Source of the DNA: Maricaulaceae bacterium
GTDB taxonomy: Bacteria; Pseudomonadota; Alphaproteobacteria; Caulobacterales; Maricaulaceae
Reading direction: 5' to 3'
Assembly: GCA_026126205.1 (NCBI GenBank)
Contig: JAHCJP010000001.1
Coordinates: 124,001-188,000 of the forward strand
DNA: 64,000 nucleotides
The position numbers were made by a program, and so were the translations under genes. Positions 41,013-51,262 of this stretch are shown one piece after another; position 1 is the stretch's first letter; every line of letters begins with the position of its first letter. Below the pieces are notes generated by a model. That model worked only from the letters and a program-made list of their open reading frames with translations, was not told the origin of the DNA and searched no databases.

Positions 41013-41999
41013 CTAGCCCAGCGCCTTCGCCGCCCGTGGCGCGTAATAGGTGACGATCCCCGCCGCACCGGCGCGTTTGAAGGCCATAAGGCTCTCCAGC
41101 ATCGCCCGATTCCCGTCCAGCCAGCCATTGGCGGCCGCGGCCTCGATCATCGCGTATTCGCCTGAGACCTGGAAAGCGAAGGTGGGAACGCCGAAGGTTT
41201 GCGAAACCGCGCGCACGATGTCCAGATACGGCATGCCCGGCTTGACCATCACCATGTCGGCGCCTTCGGAGAGATCCAGCGCCACTTCGCGCAGCGCCTC
41301 TTCGGCGTTTCCGGGGTCCATCTGATAGGTCTGCTTGTCGCCCTTCAGCGCGGTGGCGGAGCCGATGGCCTCACGATACGGGCCATAGAAGGCCGAGGCG
41401 TATTTGGCGGCGTAGGACAGGATCAGCGTGTCGGTGAAGCCTTCGGCCTCCAGCGCGGCGCGGATGGCGCCGATGCGCCCGTCCATCATGTCCGACGGCG
41501 CGATCACGTCGCAGCCGGCGCGGGCCTGCATCAGCGCCTGCTCCACCAGCCGCGCCACCGTTTCGTCGTTGAGGATGCGGCCGTCCTGCAGCAGGCCGTC
41601 ATGGCCGTGGTCGGTGAACGGGTCCAGCGCCACGTCGCAGATCACGCCGACGCCGGGGGCGGCGTCTTTCACCGCCCTGATCGCCTGCGCCACCAGACCA
41701 TCGGGGTTCAGGGCCTCGGTCCCTTGCGCGTCCTTCTTCGCCGGATCGACATGCGGGAACAGGGCGATGGCGGGAATGCCCAGCCGCTCGGCCTCTTTCG
41801 CCGCTTTCGCCAGCGCTTTTACCGACAGGCGCTCCACCCCCGGCATGGCGGCGACGGGTTCGGTGGGGTCGGCGCGGTCCGATACCACCACCGCCCACAC
41901 GAGATCATCGACGCCGAGCACATGTTCGCGCGTCAGCCGCCGGATCCACGGGGCCTGGCGCAAGCGGCGCGGGCGGGTTTCGGGATACTGGCCGGTCAT
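41013..41999 (-). CDS. hemB: Delta-aminolevulinic acid dehydratase (porphobilinogen synthase)
   Basis: 328 residues. It joins two 5-aminolevulinate molecules to porphobilinogen. Schiff-base lysines lie in LSYAAKYASAFYGPYREA and MVMVKPGMPYLDIV. The metal loop is DVALDPFTDHGHDG with Asp in place of the Cys triad, so it is of the magnesium-type rather than the zinc-type. ATG 41999 begins MTGQYPETRPRRLRQ. hemA lies 4.6 kb away on the other strand. Confidence 0.94.
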   Translation of the reverse strand: MTGQYPETRPRRLRQAPWIRRLTREHVLGVDDLVWAVVVSDRADPTEPVAAMPGVERLSVKALAKAAKEAERLGIPAIALFPHVDPAKKDAQGTEALNPDGLVAQAIRAVKDAAPGVGVICDVALDPFTDHGHDGLLQDGRILNDETVARLVEQALMQARAGCDVIAPSDMMDGRIGAIRAALEAEGFTDTLILSYAAKYASAFYGPYREAIGSATALKGDKQTYQMDPGNAEEALREVALDLSEGADMVMVKPGMPYLDIVRAVSQTFGVPTFAFQVSGEYAMIEAAAANGWLDGNRAMLESLMAFKRAGAAGIVTYYAPRAAKALG

Positions 42000-42365
42000 G
42001 GGGACTCCGCAAGTTTCGTTCTGTCGCGCGTCAATAGCGCCAGACGCGCCGCGCTCCAACACGGCGTCATACATATCTTCTCCCCCCTGGCGGGGGAGAA
42101 AGTGAAATCGGCGGCTTGGGCGAAGCGGCGCGAAGCCCAAACGCCAGATTCCGCAAGAGAGGGGGAGTCCCCCTCACCCTGAAAATCAGGGACTTGGGCT
42201 GCGCCAAGCCCGTGATTTTCAGCCCTCTCCCGCAAGGGGAGAGGGGATGGAGACGGGCCTTGCCCATGAACGCAACGGTCTTTGGCGGCCGCACCCGCCC
42301 GTCTTGCCCTGCGCGCCTCGCGGCGTTAGGGCTTCGCCCGGACTTTTAGCCCGAAGGAGACGGCT
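42000..42365. other. hemB upstream / acyl-CoA dehydrogenase upstream region filled by palindromic repeats
   Basis: No gene seen. Stems include TTCTCCCCC/GGGGGAGAA (42078-42100), CTGAAAATCA-type arms around GCTGCG (42180-42222) and CCCTCTCCC-GCAA-GGGGAGAGG (42223-42244). The last 110 bases carry the GAAGGAG ribosome site of the next gene. Confidence 0.7.
42078..42246. repeat. Cluster of C-rich/G-rich palindromes
   Basis: Three stem structures in tandem, related in style to the family A units of pdhB and pdhC (CCCTCTCCCC and GGGGAGAGGG arms). Confidence 0.65.
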
Positions 42366-43502
42366 TTGCACTTCGCGCTTTCCGAAGATCAGGTTCTGGT
42401 TCAGGACGCCGCCCGCGGCTTCGCCGCCGGCCGGCTGAAACCCCACGCCGCCGAATGGGACGAGACAAAGCATTTCCCGGTCGATGTGCTGCGCGAGGCC
42501 GCCCAGATGGGCTTCGCCGGCATCTATACGGGGCCGGAGCATGGCGGCAGCGGCATGACGCGCCTCGACGCGGCGATCATATTCGAGGAACTGGCCCGCG
42601 GCTGCGTCTCCACCGCCGCCTATATCTCCATCCACAACATGTGCGCCTGGATGATCGACACCTGGGGGTCTGACGAGCAGAAGGCGCGCTTCATCCCGCC
42701 GCTGATGACGATGCAGACGCTGGCCAGCTATTGCCTGACCGAACCGGGATCGGGGTCAGACGCCGCGGCGCTGCGCACCAAGGCGGTGAAGGACGGCGAT
42801 GATTACGTTCTGAACGGGTCGAAGGCCTTCATCTCCGGCGCCGGGGTGTCTGACGTCTATATCGTCATGGCGCGCACGGGCGGGGAGGGGCCGAAAGGCG
42901 TTTCCGCCTTCATCGTCGAGAAGGGGATGAAGGGCCTGTCCTTCGGCGCCAACGAGAAGAAGATGGGCTGGAACAGCCAGCCGACGGCGATGGTGATTTT
43001 CGAGGATTGCCGCGTGCCCGCCGCCAACCGGCTGGGCGAGGAGGGGATCGGCTTCAAGATCGCCATGAACGGGCTGAATGGCGGGCGCATCAATATCGGC
43101 GCCTGCGCGCTGGGCGGCGCGGTGGAGGCGTTCGAGACTGCGCGCGAATACGTCGCCACCCGCAAACAGTTCGGCAAGGCCATCGGCGCCTTTCAGGCGA
43201 CGCAGTTCAAGCTGGCCGACATGGCGACGGCGCTTGAGGCTTCCCGCCTGATGCTCTATCGCGCCGCCAGCTCGCTGGACGCCAAATCCCCCGAGGCGCC
43301 GAAGCTGTGCGCCATGGCCAAGCGCTTTTCCACCGACCAGAGCTTCGATGTCGCCAATCAGGCGCTGCAGCTGCATGGCGGCTATGGCTATCTGAAGGAT
43401 TACCCGCTGGAGCGCATCGTGCGCGATCTGCGTGTGCACCAGATCCTCGAAGGCACCAACGAGATCATGCGCGTCATCATCGCCAAGGACGTGATGAAGT
43501 GA
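42366..43502 (+). CDS. Isobutyryl-CoA dehydrogenase-like acyl-CoA dehydrogenase
   Basis: 378 residues, FAD enzyme of the ACAD family. Motifs: [23 protein letters not shown]-type loop [14 protein letters not shown], and the C-terminal catalytic Glu in [14 protein letters not shown]. The next real operon genes are those of valine breakdown, so isobutyryl-CoA is the likely substrate. The start codon is TTG at 42366 with GAAGGAG 6 bases before it; no ATG fits. Confidence 0.88.
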   Translation: MHFALSEDQVLVQDAARGFAAGRLKPHAAEWDETKHFPVDVLREAAQMGFAGIYTGPEHGGSGMTRLDAAIIFEELARGCVSTAAYISIHNMCAWMIDTWGSDEQKARFIPPLMTMQTLASYCLTEPGSGSDAAALRTKAVKDGDDYVLNGSKAFISGAGVSDVYIVMARTGGEGPKGVSAFIVEKGMKGLSFGANEKKMGWNSQPTAMVIFEDCRVPAANRLGEEGIGFKIAMNGLNGGRINIGACALGGAVEAFETAREYVATRKQFGKAIGAFQATQFKLADMATALEASRLMLYRAASSLDAKSPEAPKLCAMAKRFSTDQSFDVANQALQLHGGYGYLKDYPLERIVRDLRVHQILEGTNEIMRVIIAKDVMK

Positions 43503-43960
43503 GTGTCGGATGGATTGCAGGAATTGGTCTGCTGGCCGCAATCCTTACGATTGTGTCGTTCCTGGTCAATCAAGGCTCACTAAGGTGGAAAGCCGCCAGT
43601 GGACTGCTTATGGTTGCTACTCTCGTAAGCACTTCAATGCTTGTTTCGGCTGCGACTGCAGACAGCGCTCGTAAGCGGATGGAACGAGCTGCCGCGACGC
43701 TGCTTTTAGAGCGAAGGTCTGAGTATACAGATCGAGCCTTTATCTTGGCGGGTTTACTGTTCTTGGAGACGCATCAAGAATACTTTCCTGATGCTTACCA
43801 ACGGATGCAAGCGCGTTACGACACGTGGGACTGCGTTAGTTCGTCAACTTTGTGGACTGCCGATCGAGGAGACCTTTGTTCCGTCTCGGCAGTGCGCTTC
43901 GCGGGCGAAATGGCAGGCGTAATAAGAGCAGCTGCATCAGTGGAAGTTTCAAATGAGTGA
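43499..43960 (+). CDS. AT-richer small membrane protein inserted in the valine operon
   Basis: 153 residues from GTG 43499, which overlaps the previous stop (GTGA). There are two membrane segments ([20 protein letters not shown] and [18 protein letters not shown]). A soluble part ([20 protein letters not shown]) has two cysteines, in TWDCVSSST and RGDLCSVSA. Its base composition and codon use are more AT-rich than the genes on both sides, which suggests gain by transfer. Its stop overlaps the next start by eight bases. No family recognised. Confidence 0.7.
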   Translation: MSVGWIAGIGLLAAILTIVSFLVNQGSLRWKAASGLLMVATLVSTSMLVSAATADSARKRMERAAATLLLERRSEYTDRAFILAGLLFLETHQEYFPDAYQRMQARYDTWDCVSSSTLWTADRGDLCSVSAVRFAGEMAGVIRAAASVEVSNE

Positions 43961-45014
43961 CGAAATCATCGCCCGCAAGGTCGGCCAGGTCGGGCGGATC
44001 ACGCTCAACCGCCCCAACGCGCTGAATGCGCTGAACACGGCCATGGTCCATGCCATGACGCGGGCGCTGCTCGCCTGGAAAGACGATGACAGCGTGAAGG
44101 CGGTCGTTGTCGACGGTGAAGGCGAGAAGGGGTTCTGCGCCGGCGGCGATATCCGCATGCTGCATGACAGCGGCAAGGCGGGCACGGACGAGGCGCGGCT
44201 GTTCTGGTTCGACGAATACCGCCTGAACACGCTGATCAAGCGCTATCCGAAACCCTATCTGGCGCTGATCGACGGCGTGACGATGGGCGGCGGCGTCGGC
44301 GTGTCGGTGCACGGGCAATTCCGCGTCGCCGGCGACAACACCCTGTTCGCCATGCCGGAAACGGGGATCGGCTTTCACCCCGATGTCGGGGGGGCGTATT
44401 TCTTGCCACGGCTTGCCGGCGAGATCGGCATGTGGATGGGGCTGACCGGCGCGCGCCTGAAGGCCGCCGACTGCCTCGCCGCCGGGCTGGCCACCCATTA
44501 TGTGCCCAGCGAGAACCGCCCGGCGCTGGTCGCGGCGCTGGAGCGCGAGACGCTGGACGATGACGGCGAGGCGCTGGAGGCGCTGCTGGAACGCTTTGTC
44601 GGCGATCCGGGGCCGTCCGACCTGGCGCTGACCCGCGGCCTGATCGACGCGGCCTTCGCGGGCGACGGCGTGGAGGCGATGGTCGCGCGCATGCGCGCCG
44701 CGGGCGATGCGTGGTCGGAAAAGCAGGTCAAGATCATCGCAACCAAGTCGCCGACGGCGCTGAAGCTGACCTGCGCCGCCCTGCGCCGCGGGGCGGAGCT
44801 GGAATTCGAGGACGTGATGCGGCAGGACCTGCGCGTCTCGGTGCGCTGCCTCGCCGGGCATGACTTCTATGAAGGCGTGCGCGCAGTGATCATCGACAAG
44901 GACAATGCGCCGCAATGGAAGCCGGATTCGCTGGCCCGGGTGGACGGCGCGGCGATAGAGGCGTATTTCGCCCCCCTGCCGCCGGATCAGGAACAGACCT
45001 TCATCGGGGAGTAG
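43953..45014 (+). CDS. 3-hydroxyisobutyryl-CoA hydrolase (enoyl-CoA hydratase family)
   Basis: 353 residues, crotonase fold with the HIBCH-type extension. Motifs: GFCAGGDIRMLHDSG, YPKPYLALIDGVTMGGGVG and MPETGIGFHPDVGGAYFLPR with the catalytic Glu/Asp pair. It frees 3-hydroxyisobutyrate from its CoA ester, and the next gene oxidises the product. The length and the C-terminal LRVSVRCLAGHDFYEGVRA favour hydrolase over hydratase. Confidence 0.88.
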   Translation: MSDEIIARKVGQVGRITLNRPNALNALNTAMVHAMTRALLAWKDDDSVKAVVVDGEGEKGFCAGGDIRMLHDSGKAGTDEARLFWFDEYRLNTLIKRYPKPYLALIDGVTMGGGVGVSVHGQFRVAGDNTLFAMPETGIGFHPDVGGAYFLPRLAGEIGMWMGLTGARLKAADCLAAGLATHYVPSENRPALVAALERETLDDDGEALEALLERFVGDPGPSDLALTRGLIDAAFAGDGVEAMVARMRAAGDAWSEKQVKIIATKSPTALKLTCAALRRGAELEFEDVMRQDLRVSVRCLAGHDFYEGVRAVIIDKDNAPQWKPDSLARVDGAAIEAYFAPLPPDQEQTFIGE

Positions 45015-45019
45015 CCGCC

Positions 45020-45910
45020 ATGGCCGCCGTCGCTTTCATCGGGCTTGGAAACATGGGTTCCGGCATGGCCGCCAATCTGGTCAAGGCCGGGCACGCGGTG
45101 CGGGCCTTCGATCTTTCCGCCGAGGCGGTGAAACGCGCCGGGGAGCGCGGCGCCAGCGCCGCGGCCAGCGCCAGCGCGGCGGTGGAGGGCGCGGACGCCG
45201 TGGTCACCATGCTGCCGGCGGGCAGGCATGTGCGCGCCGTCTATGAGGGCGAGATTTTCCCCGCCGCGAAGGCCGGCGCCATCCTGATGGATTGTTCGAC
45301 CATCGACGTGGCCAGCGCCCGCGCCGTCGGCGAGGCGGCGGCGCAGAAGGGGCTGGACTTCGTCGACGCCCCGGTTTCCGGCGGCGTCGCGGCGGCCGAG
45401 GGCGGCACGCTGACCTTCATGGCCGGCGGGCCGGAGGCGGCGTTCAGAAAGGCCGAGCCGTATCTGTCGAAAATGGGCAAGGCGGTGATCCATGCCGGCG
45501 AAGCCGGCGCCGGGCAGGCGGCGAAGATCTGCAACAACATGCTGCTGGCCATCCACATGATCGGCACTTGCGAGGCGTTTGCGCTGGCGCAGAAGCTGGG
45601 GCTGGATCCGCAGAAATTCTTCGACATCTCGTCAAAGGCGTCGGGGCAGAACTGGTCGATGACCAGCTATTGCCCGGTTCCGGGGCCGGTGCCGAACGCG
45701 CCGTCGAACCGCGATTACGCGCCCGGCTTCGCCACCGCGATGATGCTGAAGGACCTGAAGCTGGCCATGGACGCGGCGCAGGCGGCGGGCGCCAGCACGC
45801 CGCTGGGCGCGCAGGCCGAGGCGCTGTACGCGATGTTCGACAATCTGGGCGGCCGCGAGCGCGATTTTTCCGGCATCTACAAGCTGATCGACGGCAGCTG
45901 GCGCGGCTGA
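45020..45910 (+). CDS. mmsB: 3-hydroxyisobutyrate dehydrogenase
   Basis: 296 residues. N-terminal NAD site FIGLGNMGSGMAANLVKAG, substrate loop DFVDAPVSGGVAAAEGGTLT and catalytic Lys in GAGQAAKICNNMLL, as in 3-hydroxyisobutyrate dehydrogenases. It oxidises 3-hydroxyisobutyrate to methylmalonate semialdehyde in valine catabolism. It starts five bases after the hydrolase gene. Confidence 0.93.
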   Translation: MAAVAFIGLGNMGSGMAANLVKAGHAVRAFDLSAEAVKRAGERGASAAASASAAVEGADAVVTMLPAGRHVRAVYEGEIFPAAKAGAILMDCSTIDVASARAVGEAAAQKGLDFVDAPVSGGVAAAEGGTLTFMAGGPEAAFRKAEPYLSKMGKAVIHAGEAGAGQAAKICNNMLLAIHMIGTCEAFALAQKLGLDPQKFFDISSKASGQNWSMTSYCPVPGPVPNAPSNRDYAPGFATAMMLKDLKLAMDAAQAAGASTPLGAQAEALYAMFDNLGGRERDFSGIYKLIDGSWRG

Positions 45911-45953
45911 GCGCCGCCGGTTAAGCGGATTTTAGGCCCTTGGCCCCATACTG

Positions 45954-45986
45954 CGCGGCAAGCCCGTCCAAAACGGGCATGCCGCG
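45954..45986. promoter_or_regulatory. Near-perfect palindrome before ldtR
   Basis: Arms of 14 bases (45954-45967 and 45973-45986) pair at 13 positions around CCAAA. It ends 12 bases before the ldtR ATG, just after a CATACT -10-like box. It may be the autoregulatory operator of the MarR-type protein or an mmsB terminator. Confidence 0.55.
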
Positions 45987-45998
45987 TGGAGTGGGGAT

Positions 45999-46505
45999 AT
46001 GGCTTTGGCAGACCGCATTGTAACCGACGCCCGGGCGCCCGAAGCGAGCGCCCGGCCTGACTATCTGGAGATGCTGCAGCTTGTCGAGCGGCTGCACCGG
46101 CAGTTGCTGGACGTGGTCAAGGACGAGCTGGATCGCGAGGGCGTCGGCGACCTGACCAGCGTTCAGGCGCTGCTGCTGTTCAATATCGGCGACCAGAAGC
46201 TGACGGCGGGCGAGCTGAAGACCCGCGGGCATTATCTCGGCTCCAACGTCTCCTATAACCTGAAGAAGCTGGTCGAGGCCGGTTATATCAGCCAGACGCC
46301 CAGCCGCGACGACCGCCGTTCGGTGCGCGTGGCGCTGACCGAGTCGGGCCAGGCCGTGCGCATGAGGCTGGTGAACCTGTTCGCGCGCCAGTGTGGCGCG
46401 CTGGGTCCTTCGGGCGGCATACCCGACGATCAGCTGAAGGCGGTCAACACCGCGCTGGCGCGCGTGGAGCGCTTCTGGGCCGACCACATCCGTTTCCGGC
46501 TGTAA
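45999..46505 (+). CDS. ldtR: LdtR-type MarR family regulator
   Basis: 168 residues. Winged helix with [38 protein letters not shown] and the wing [16 protein letters not shown]. It resembles LdtR of Rhizobiales, which controls an L,D-transpeptidase and stress genes; its place ahead of hemA is common in Alphaproteobacteria. The target here is unknown. A palindrome in its leader suggests self-control. Confidence 0.78.
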   Translation: MALADRIVTDARAPEASARPDYLEMLQLVERLHRQLLDVVKDELDREGVGDLTSVQALLLFNIGDQKLTAGELKTRGHYLGSNVSYNLKKLVEAGYISQTPSRDDRRSVRVALTESGQAVRMRLVNLFARQCGALGPSGGIPDDQLKAVNTALARVERFWADHIRFRL

Positions 46506-46617
46506 TTTCCACCCTGCGACCGTTCGCCCGTCTCGCCTTTCCGGCGCGGTGCGGTTTATAACCCGTCACAAGACGGATGAACCGCATGCGGCGCGCCGCG
46601 CCGGGCAAGGGCGAATG

Positions 46618-47832
46618 ATGGATTACCCCGAAGCATTCAGGGCCGCCGTGGCGCGGGTGCGCGCCGAAGGGCGCTACCGCGTGTTCGCCAATCTGCGCAG
46701 GCGCAAGGGCGAGTTTCCCCGCGCGCGCTGGCGCACGGCCGATGGCGACGTGCGCGAGGTGACGGTCTGGTGCTCGAACGACTATCTCGGCATGGGCCAG
46801 CGCCCTTGCGTGACCGAATCGATGAAGCAGGCGATCGACGATGTCGGCGCCGGCGCCGGCGGCACGCGCAACATCTCCGGCACCACCCACTATCATGTCG
46901 AGCTTGAACAGTCGCTGGCCGACCTGCACGGCAAGGAGGCGGCGCTGCTGTTCACCTCCGGCTATATCGCCAACGAGGCGACCATCGCCACGCTGGGCAG
47001 GATCCTTCCCGGCCTGATCATCTATTCGGACGAGCTGAACCACGCCTCGATGATCGAGGGGGCGAAGGGCGCGCGCTGCGAAAAGCATATCTGGCGGCAT
47101 AACGATGTCGCGCACCTGGAAGAGCTGCTGCGCGCGGCGCCGAAGGAGGCGCCGAAGCTGATCGCCTTCGAGTCGGTCTATTCCATGGACGGCGATATCG
47201 GCCCGGTCCGCGAGGTCTGCGACCTGGCTGAAAAATACAGCGCCCTGACCTATCTGGACGAAGTGCACGCCGTGGGGCTGTACGGCCTGCGCGGCGGCGG
47301 CGTGGCCGAGCGCGACGGTGTGATGCACCGGGTGGACATCATCGAGGGCACGCTGGGCAAGGCCATCGGCGTCATGGGCGGCTATATCGCCGCCGACGCA
47401 GTGATCGTGGACGCCGTGCGCTCCTGGGCGCCGGGCTTCATCTTCACCACCTCGCTGGCGCCGGCGCTGGCGGCCGGTGCGCGCGCCAGCGTCGAATACC
47501 TGAAATCCGCCCATGAACTGCGCGAACACCACCAGGAGCGCGCGGCGACGCTCAAGAAGCGCCTCGCCGGCGCCGGGTTCCCGGTGATGCCCTCGGTCAC
47601 CCATATCGTTCCGGTGCAGGTGGGCGACCCGGTGCTGTGCAAGCGCATCACCGACGCGCTGCTGGACGATCACGGCATCTATGTGCAGCCGATCAACTAT
47701 CCCACGGTTCCGAAGGGGACCGAGCGCCTGCGCCTGACGCCGACGCCGCTGCATGACGACGCCATGTTCGACGAGCTGATCGCCGCGATGGACGAGGTGT
47801 GGACGCGCTTCCGCGCCGTCAGGGCCGCGTGA
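46618..47832 (+). CDS. hemA: 5-aminolevulinate synthase
   Basis: 404 residues, PLP enzyme joining glycine and succinyl-CoA, the first step of the C4 heme route. Motifs: [41 protein letters not shown] and the PLP lysine in [14 protein letters not shown]. Two ATGs stand side by side (46615, 46618); the second begins MDYPEAF. A small gene overlaps its stop. Confidence 0.94.
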   Translation: MDYPEAFRAAVARVRAEGRYRVFANLRRRKGEFPRARWRTADGDVREVTVWCSNDYLGMGQRPCVTESMKQAIDDVGAGAGGTRNISGTTHYHVELEQSLADLHGKEAALLFTSGYIANEATIATLGRILPGLIIYSDELNHASMIEGAKGARCEKHIWRHNDVAHLEELLRAAPKEAPKLIAFESVYSMDGDIGPVREVCDLAEKYSALTYLDEVHAVGLYGLRGGGVAERDGVMHRVDIIEGTLGKAIGVMGGYIAADAVIVDAVRSWAPGFIFTTSLAPALAAGARASVEYLKSAHELREHHQERAATLKKRLAGAGFPVMPSVTHIVPVQVGDPVLCKRITDALLDDHGIYVQPINYPTVPKGTERLRLTPTPLHDDAMFDELIAAMDEVWTRFRAVRAA

Positions 47833-48089
47833 GCGAAGACGGCGACGACGTCCGCCGGGCCGCTCTCGACGGCCGCGAGATCATCATAGAATTCATCGCC
47901 ATAGGCGGCGCCGTGCGCGTCGCCGCCGTCGACGTGCAGACGGGGGAGGAGGCGGTCATCCAGGCCCCGAAATCCGCCAGCCGTGACGAGATGGAGCGCG
48001 TGGCGCTGGCCAAGCTGGCGAAACGGCTGGGGCTGTCCCCGGAAAACCAACGGCCGGGCGCAGGGCCCGGCCGCGGTAAACTCGTCTGA
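47829..48089 (+). CDS. DUF6898-like small protein after hemA
   Basis: 86 residues from GTG 47829 (GTGA overlap with hemA). Core [20 protein letters not shown], then [13 protein letters not shown] and a helical end. The gene resembles a small conserved protein often found behind hemA in Alphaproteobacteria. Function unknown. Confidence 0.7.
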   Translation: MSEDGDDVRRAALDGREIIIEFIAIGGAVRVAAVDVQTGEEAVIQAPKSASRDEMERVALAKLAKRLGLSPENQRPGAGPGRGKLV

Positions 48090-48103
48090 GGACGGCGGAA
48101 GGC

Positions 48104-48529
48104 TTACTTCTTGGCCTTCTTGCCGCCGCGGCCGAGGCCGATGTCCTTGGCGAACTGCGAACGCTTGCGCGAATAGGCGGGCGCGACCATCGGATAGTCG
48201 GCCGGCAGGCCCCATTTGCGGCGGTAGTCGTCCGGGCTCATGTCATACTGCGAGCGCAGATAGCGCTTCAGCATCTTCAGTTTCTTGCCGTCTTCCAGGC
48301 AGACGATGTAGTCGTCGGCCACGGACTTGGAGACCGGAACCGCCGGCTTCGCCTTCGGCTCGACTTTGCCGGCGCCGGCGATGTCGGCCATGGTGCCGTG
48401 AACGGACTTGATCAGGTCCGGAATGGAGTCCTGGGGCACGGAGTTGTGAGTGAGGAAAGACGCGACGATGTCAGTCGTCATGCGCAGCAGTTCCTCGTTG
48501 TCGACTTGCGGGGAGGTTTCTTCAGACAT
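48104..48529 (-). CDS. mucR: MucR/Ros family transcriptional regulator
   Basis: 141 residues. An N-terminal helical part (ELLRMTTDIVASFLTHNSV) leads to the Ros-type DNA-binding core VCLEDGKKLKMLKRYL, DYRRKWGLPADYPMVAPAYS. MucR proteins are global, H-NS-like silencers controlling cell cycle, surface and virulence genes. The histidines that complete the zinc finger in Ros are replaced (KRYLRSQY), so metal binding may differ or be lost. Divergent from glyA across an AT-rich 271-base space. Confidence 0.92.
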   Translation of the reverse strand: MSEETSPQVDNEELLRMTTDIVASFLTHNSVPQDSIPDLIKSVHGTMADIAGAGKVEPKAKPAVPVSKSVADDYIVCLEDGKKLKMLKRYLRSQYDMSPDDYRRKWGLPADYPMVAPAYSRKRSQFAKDIGLGRGGKKAKK

Positions 48530-48800
48530 GGGTGCACCTTCTTAAAAACAGGATCACGAATCGGGCCCTTGGCCCCTGCAGCGCCCCCTTAATAAGCATT
48601 CGCTAGATCACACGCAAGTTTTCACGGCAAATTTTACTGCACTCTATCTAGGCGCAATTTTTCAGAAAACACGACATTGATGATAAAAGGCATATCTCTG
48701 GCTGTGGCGCCGGTGGCGCCGGCGTGCGGGAGAGGATGGTTCAAACAGGGCCGGAAAGCGGCTATCAAGCGGTGCCGCCAAAGGCATGAGGGACACCGGC

Positions 48801-50108
48801 ATGACAAGCGAAACGAGTGCGCAGCCCGGCCGCAATGGCTTTTTCACGCGGGCGCTGGGAGAGAGCGATGCTGAACTCGCCGCCGCGATTCGGGCAGAAA
48901 TCCTCCGCCAGCAGACCCAGATCGAGCTGATCGCGTCCGAGAACATCGTCTCCCGGGCGGTGCTGGAGGCGCAGGGCTCTCCGCTGACCAACAAATACGC
49001 CGAAGGCTATCCCGGCCGGCGCTATTACGGCGGTTGCGAATTCGTGGACGTGGCGGAAACCCTCGCCATCGAACGGGCGAAGAAACTGTTCGGCTGCGGC
49101 TTCGCCAATGTGCAGCCCAGCTCCGGCAGCCAGGCGAACCAGGCGGTGTTCCTGGCGCTGCTGAAGCCTGGCGACGCGATACTCGGCATGAGCCTGGACG
49201 CCGGCGGCCATCTGACCCACGGCGCGCCGCCCAACATGTCCGGCAAATGGTTCCAGGCGCATTTCTACGGCGTGCGCAAAGAGGATGCGCGCATCGACTA
49301 TGACGCCGTGCGCCAGAAAGCGCTGGAGGTGAAGCCGAAGCTGATCATCGCCGGCGGTTCGGCCTATCCGCGCGAGATCGATTTCGCCCGCTTCCGTCAG
49401 ATCGCCGATGAGGCCGGGGCGTATCTGATGGTCGACATGGCGCATTTCGCGGGCCTGGTGGCCGGCGGCGTCTTCCCCAGCCCGCTGCCCCACGCCCATG
49501 TGGCGACCACCACAACGCACAAGACGCTGCGCGGCCCGCGCGGCGGCATGGTGCTGACCAATGACGAGGCGATTGCGAAGAAGATCAATTCGGCGGTGTT
49601 TCCGGGCATGCAGGGCGGGCCGCTGATGCATGTGATCGCCGCCAAGGCCGTGGCCTTCGGCGAGGCGCTGCGGCCGGAATTCCGCGCATACGCCAGCGCC
49701 GTGATCGCGAATTGCAAGGTCATGGCCGCGGTTCTGCAGGAGGCGGGATATGACATCGTCTCCGGCGGCACCGACTGCCACCTGGCGCTGGTCGACCTGC
49801 GGCCGAAGGGGCTGACCGGCGACATCGCCGAGAAGGCGCTGGAGCGCGCGGGCATGACCTGCAACAAGAACGGCGTGCCGTTCGATCCCGAAAAGCCGGC
49901 CGTCACCTCCGGCCTGCGCGTCGGCTCGCCGGCGGGCACCACGCGCGGCTTCGGCCAGGCCGAGTTCCGCAAGGTCGGCGCGCTGATGGCCGAGGTGCTG
50001 GACGCGCTGGCCACCCGGCGCGAGGGCGACGCCGGGGCCGAGGCGCGGGCGCGGCGCGAGGTGGAGGCGCTGACCGCGCGCTTCCCGATCTATCCCGAAC
50101 TGGGGTAG
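48801..50108 (+). CDS. glyA: Serine hydroxymethyltransferase
   Basis: 435 residues. It makes glycine and methylene-THF from serine. Motifs: [35 protein letters not shown], and the PLP lysine in [16 protein letters not shown] (here [15 protein letters not shown]). ATG 48801 follows a GAGGGA site 8 bases upstream; another ATG at 48786 is in frame but without a site. It heads a run of same-strand genes to thiL. Confidence 0.95.
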   Translation: MTSETSAQPGRNGFFTRALGESDAELAAAIRAEILRQQTQIELIASENIVSRAVLEAQGSPLTNKYAEGYPGRRYYGGCEFVDVAETLAIERAKKLFGCGFANVQPSSGSQANQAVFLALLKPGDAILGMSLDAGGHLTHGAPPNMSGKWFQAHFYGVRKEDARIDYDAVRQKALEVKPKLIIAGGSAYPREIDFARFRQIADEAGAYLMVDMAHFAGLVAGGVFPSPLPHAHVATTTTHKTLRGPRGGMVLTNDEAIAKKINSAVFPGMQGGPLMHVIAAKAVAFGEALRPEFRAYASAVIANCKVMAAVLQEAGYDIVSGGTDCHLALVDLRPKGLTGDIAEKALERAGMTCNKNGVPFDPEKPAVTSGLRVGSPAGTTRGFGQAEFRKVGALMAEVLDALATRREGDAGAEARARREVEALTARFPIYPELG

Positions 50109-50117
50109 GAAACCGTC

Positions 50118-50600
50118 ATGCGCTGTCCGTTCTGTTCGCACGAAGACACCCAGGTGAAGGACTCGCGCCCCGCCGAGGACGCGGCGGCGATCCGCCGCCG
50201 CCGGCAATGCCCCGGTTGCGGTGCGCGTTTCACCACCTTCGAGCGGGTGCAGCTGCGCGAACTGACGGTGGTGAAGAAGAACGGCCGCCGCGCGCCCTTC
50301 GACCGCGACAAGCTGTTCCGCTCGGTCCAGCTCGCGGCGCAGAAACGCAATCTGGAGCCGGAACGCATCGAACAGATGGTGTCGGGCATCGTGCGGCGGC
50401 TGGAGAGCAGCGGCGAGAGCGACGTCGCCTCGTCGCGCATCGGCGAGCTGGTGATGGATGGGCTGAAGAATCTCGATTCAGTGGCCTATGTCCGCTACGC
50501 CTCGGTCTACAAGGACTTTCGCGAGGTCGAGGACTTCCGCGATTTCATCAAGGACGAGCGTCTGGAGCCGAAAGGCGTGGCGAAGACGAAGGGCGAATGA
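50118..50600 (+). CDS. nrdR: Transcriptional repressor NrdR
   Basis: 160 residues. N-terminal zinc ribbon CPFC...CPGC (residues 3-34) and an ATP-cone ([20 protein letters not shown]). NrdR senses ATP/dATP and represses ribonucleotide reductase genes. In Alphaproteobacteria it is normally found here between glyA and ribD. ATGA overlap with the next gene. Confidence 0.95.
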   Translation: MRCPFCSHEDTQVKDSRPAEDAAAIRRRRQCPGCGARFTTFERVQLRELTVVKKNGRRAPFDRDKLFRSVQLAAQKRNLEPERIEQMVSGIVRRLESSGESDVASSRIGELVMDGLKNLDSVAYVRYASVYKDFREVEDFRDFIKDERLEPKGVAKTKGE

Positions 50601-51262
50601 GCGGCCCCCGCGTTGTCCTGAAACTCGCCACATCGCTCGACGGCCGCATCGCGCTGGGTAATGGCGCCTCGCAATGGATCACCGGGCCGGAGGCGCGGGC
50701 GCAGGTTCACCGGCTGCGGGCGGACGCCGATGTGGTGCTGACCGGGGTGGGGACGGTTCTCGCCGACGATCCGCTGCTGACCGCGCGGCCGGAAGGCGGG
50801 CCGGAAACCGGCGCCGGGCGCTGTATTCTGGACACCCGCCTGCGCACCCCGCCGGGCGCGCGCCTGTTCACCGACCGGGACTCGCCGGTGCTGATCCTGT
50901 GCGGCGCCGACGCCCCGGCAGGCAGCCGCGCGCAGCTTGAGGAGGCCGGCGCCGTGGTCGAGAGCCTGAACCGCTATGACGGTCCGCATGTCAGCTTCGC
51001 CGCCGCCATTGGCCGCCTTGGCGATTTGGGGGCCGAGAGCGTGCTGGTGGAGGCGGGGGCGCGCATCGCCGCCGCGGCCATGCGGTCCGGGCTTGTGGAG
51101 CGCATCGAATGGTTCCGCGCGCCGAGCATCCTTGGCGGCGACGGCGTCCCGGCCGTCGCGGCGCTGGGGTTTGAGCGGCTGGACCAGGCCCCCATGTTCA
51201 GGCGCGCGGCGCTGCGCGAATGCGGCGCCGACGCCTGGGAAACCTACGAGCGGGCGGATTAG
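50597..51262 (+). CDS. ribD: RibD reductase domain alone (5-amino-6-ribosylamino-uracil reductase)
   Basis: 221 residues. [20 protein letters not shown], then [20 protein letters not shown] and [15 protein letters not shown] match the reductase half of RibD. The usual N-terminal deaminase (HAE and PCxxC motifs, about 145 residues) is absent, and nrdR ends right at the start, so it is not hidden upstream. The deaminase step must be coded elsewhere. Its TAG stop is the left flank of a MITE. Confidence 0.85.
   Translation: MSGPRVVLKLATSLDGRIALGNGASQWITGPEARAQVHRLRADADVVLTGVGTVLADDPLLTARPEGGPETGAGRCILDTRLRTPPGARLFTDRDSPVLILCGADAPAGSRAQLEEAGAVVESLNRYDGPHVSFAAAIGRLGDLGAESVLVEAGARIAAAAMRSGLVERIEWFRAPSILGGDGVPAVAALGFERLDQAPMFRRAALRECGADAWETYERAD

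Noticed and set aside
40886..41128. 80-codon minus-strand frame at the hemB 3' end
   Set aside because: Overlaps the certain C-terminus of HemB in another frame and lacks a ribosome site.
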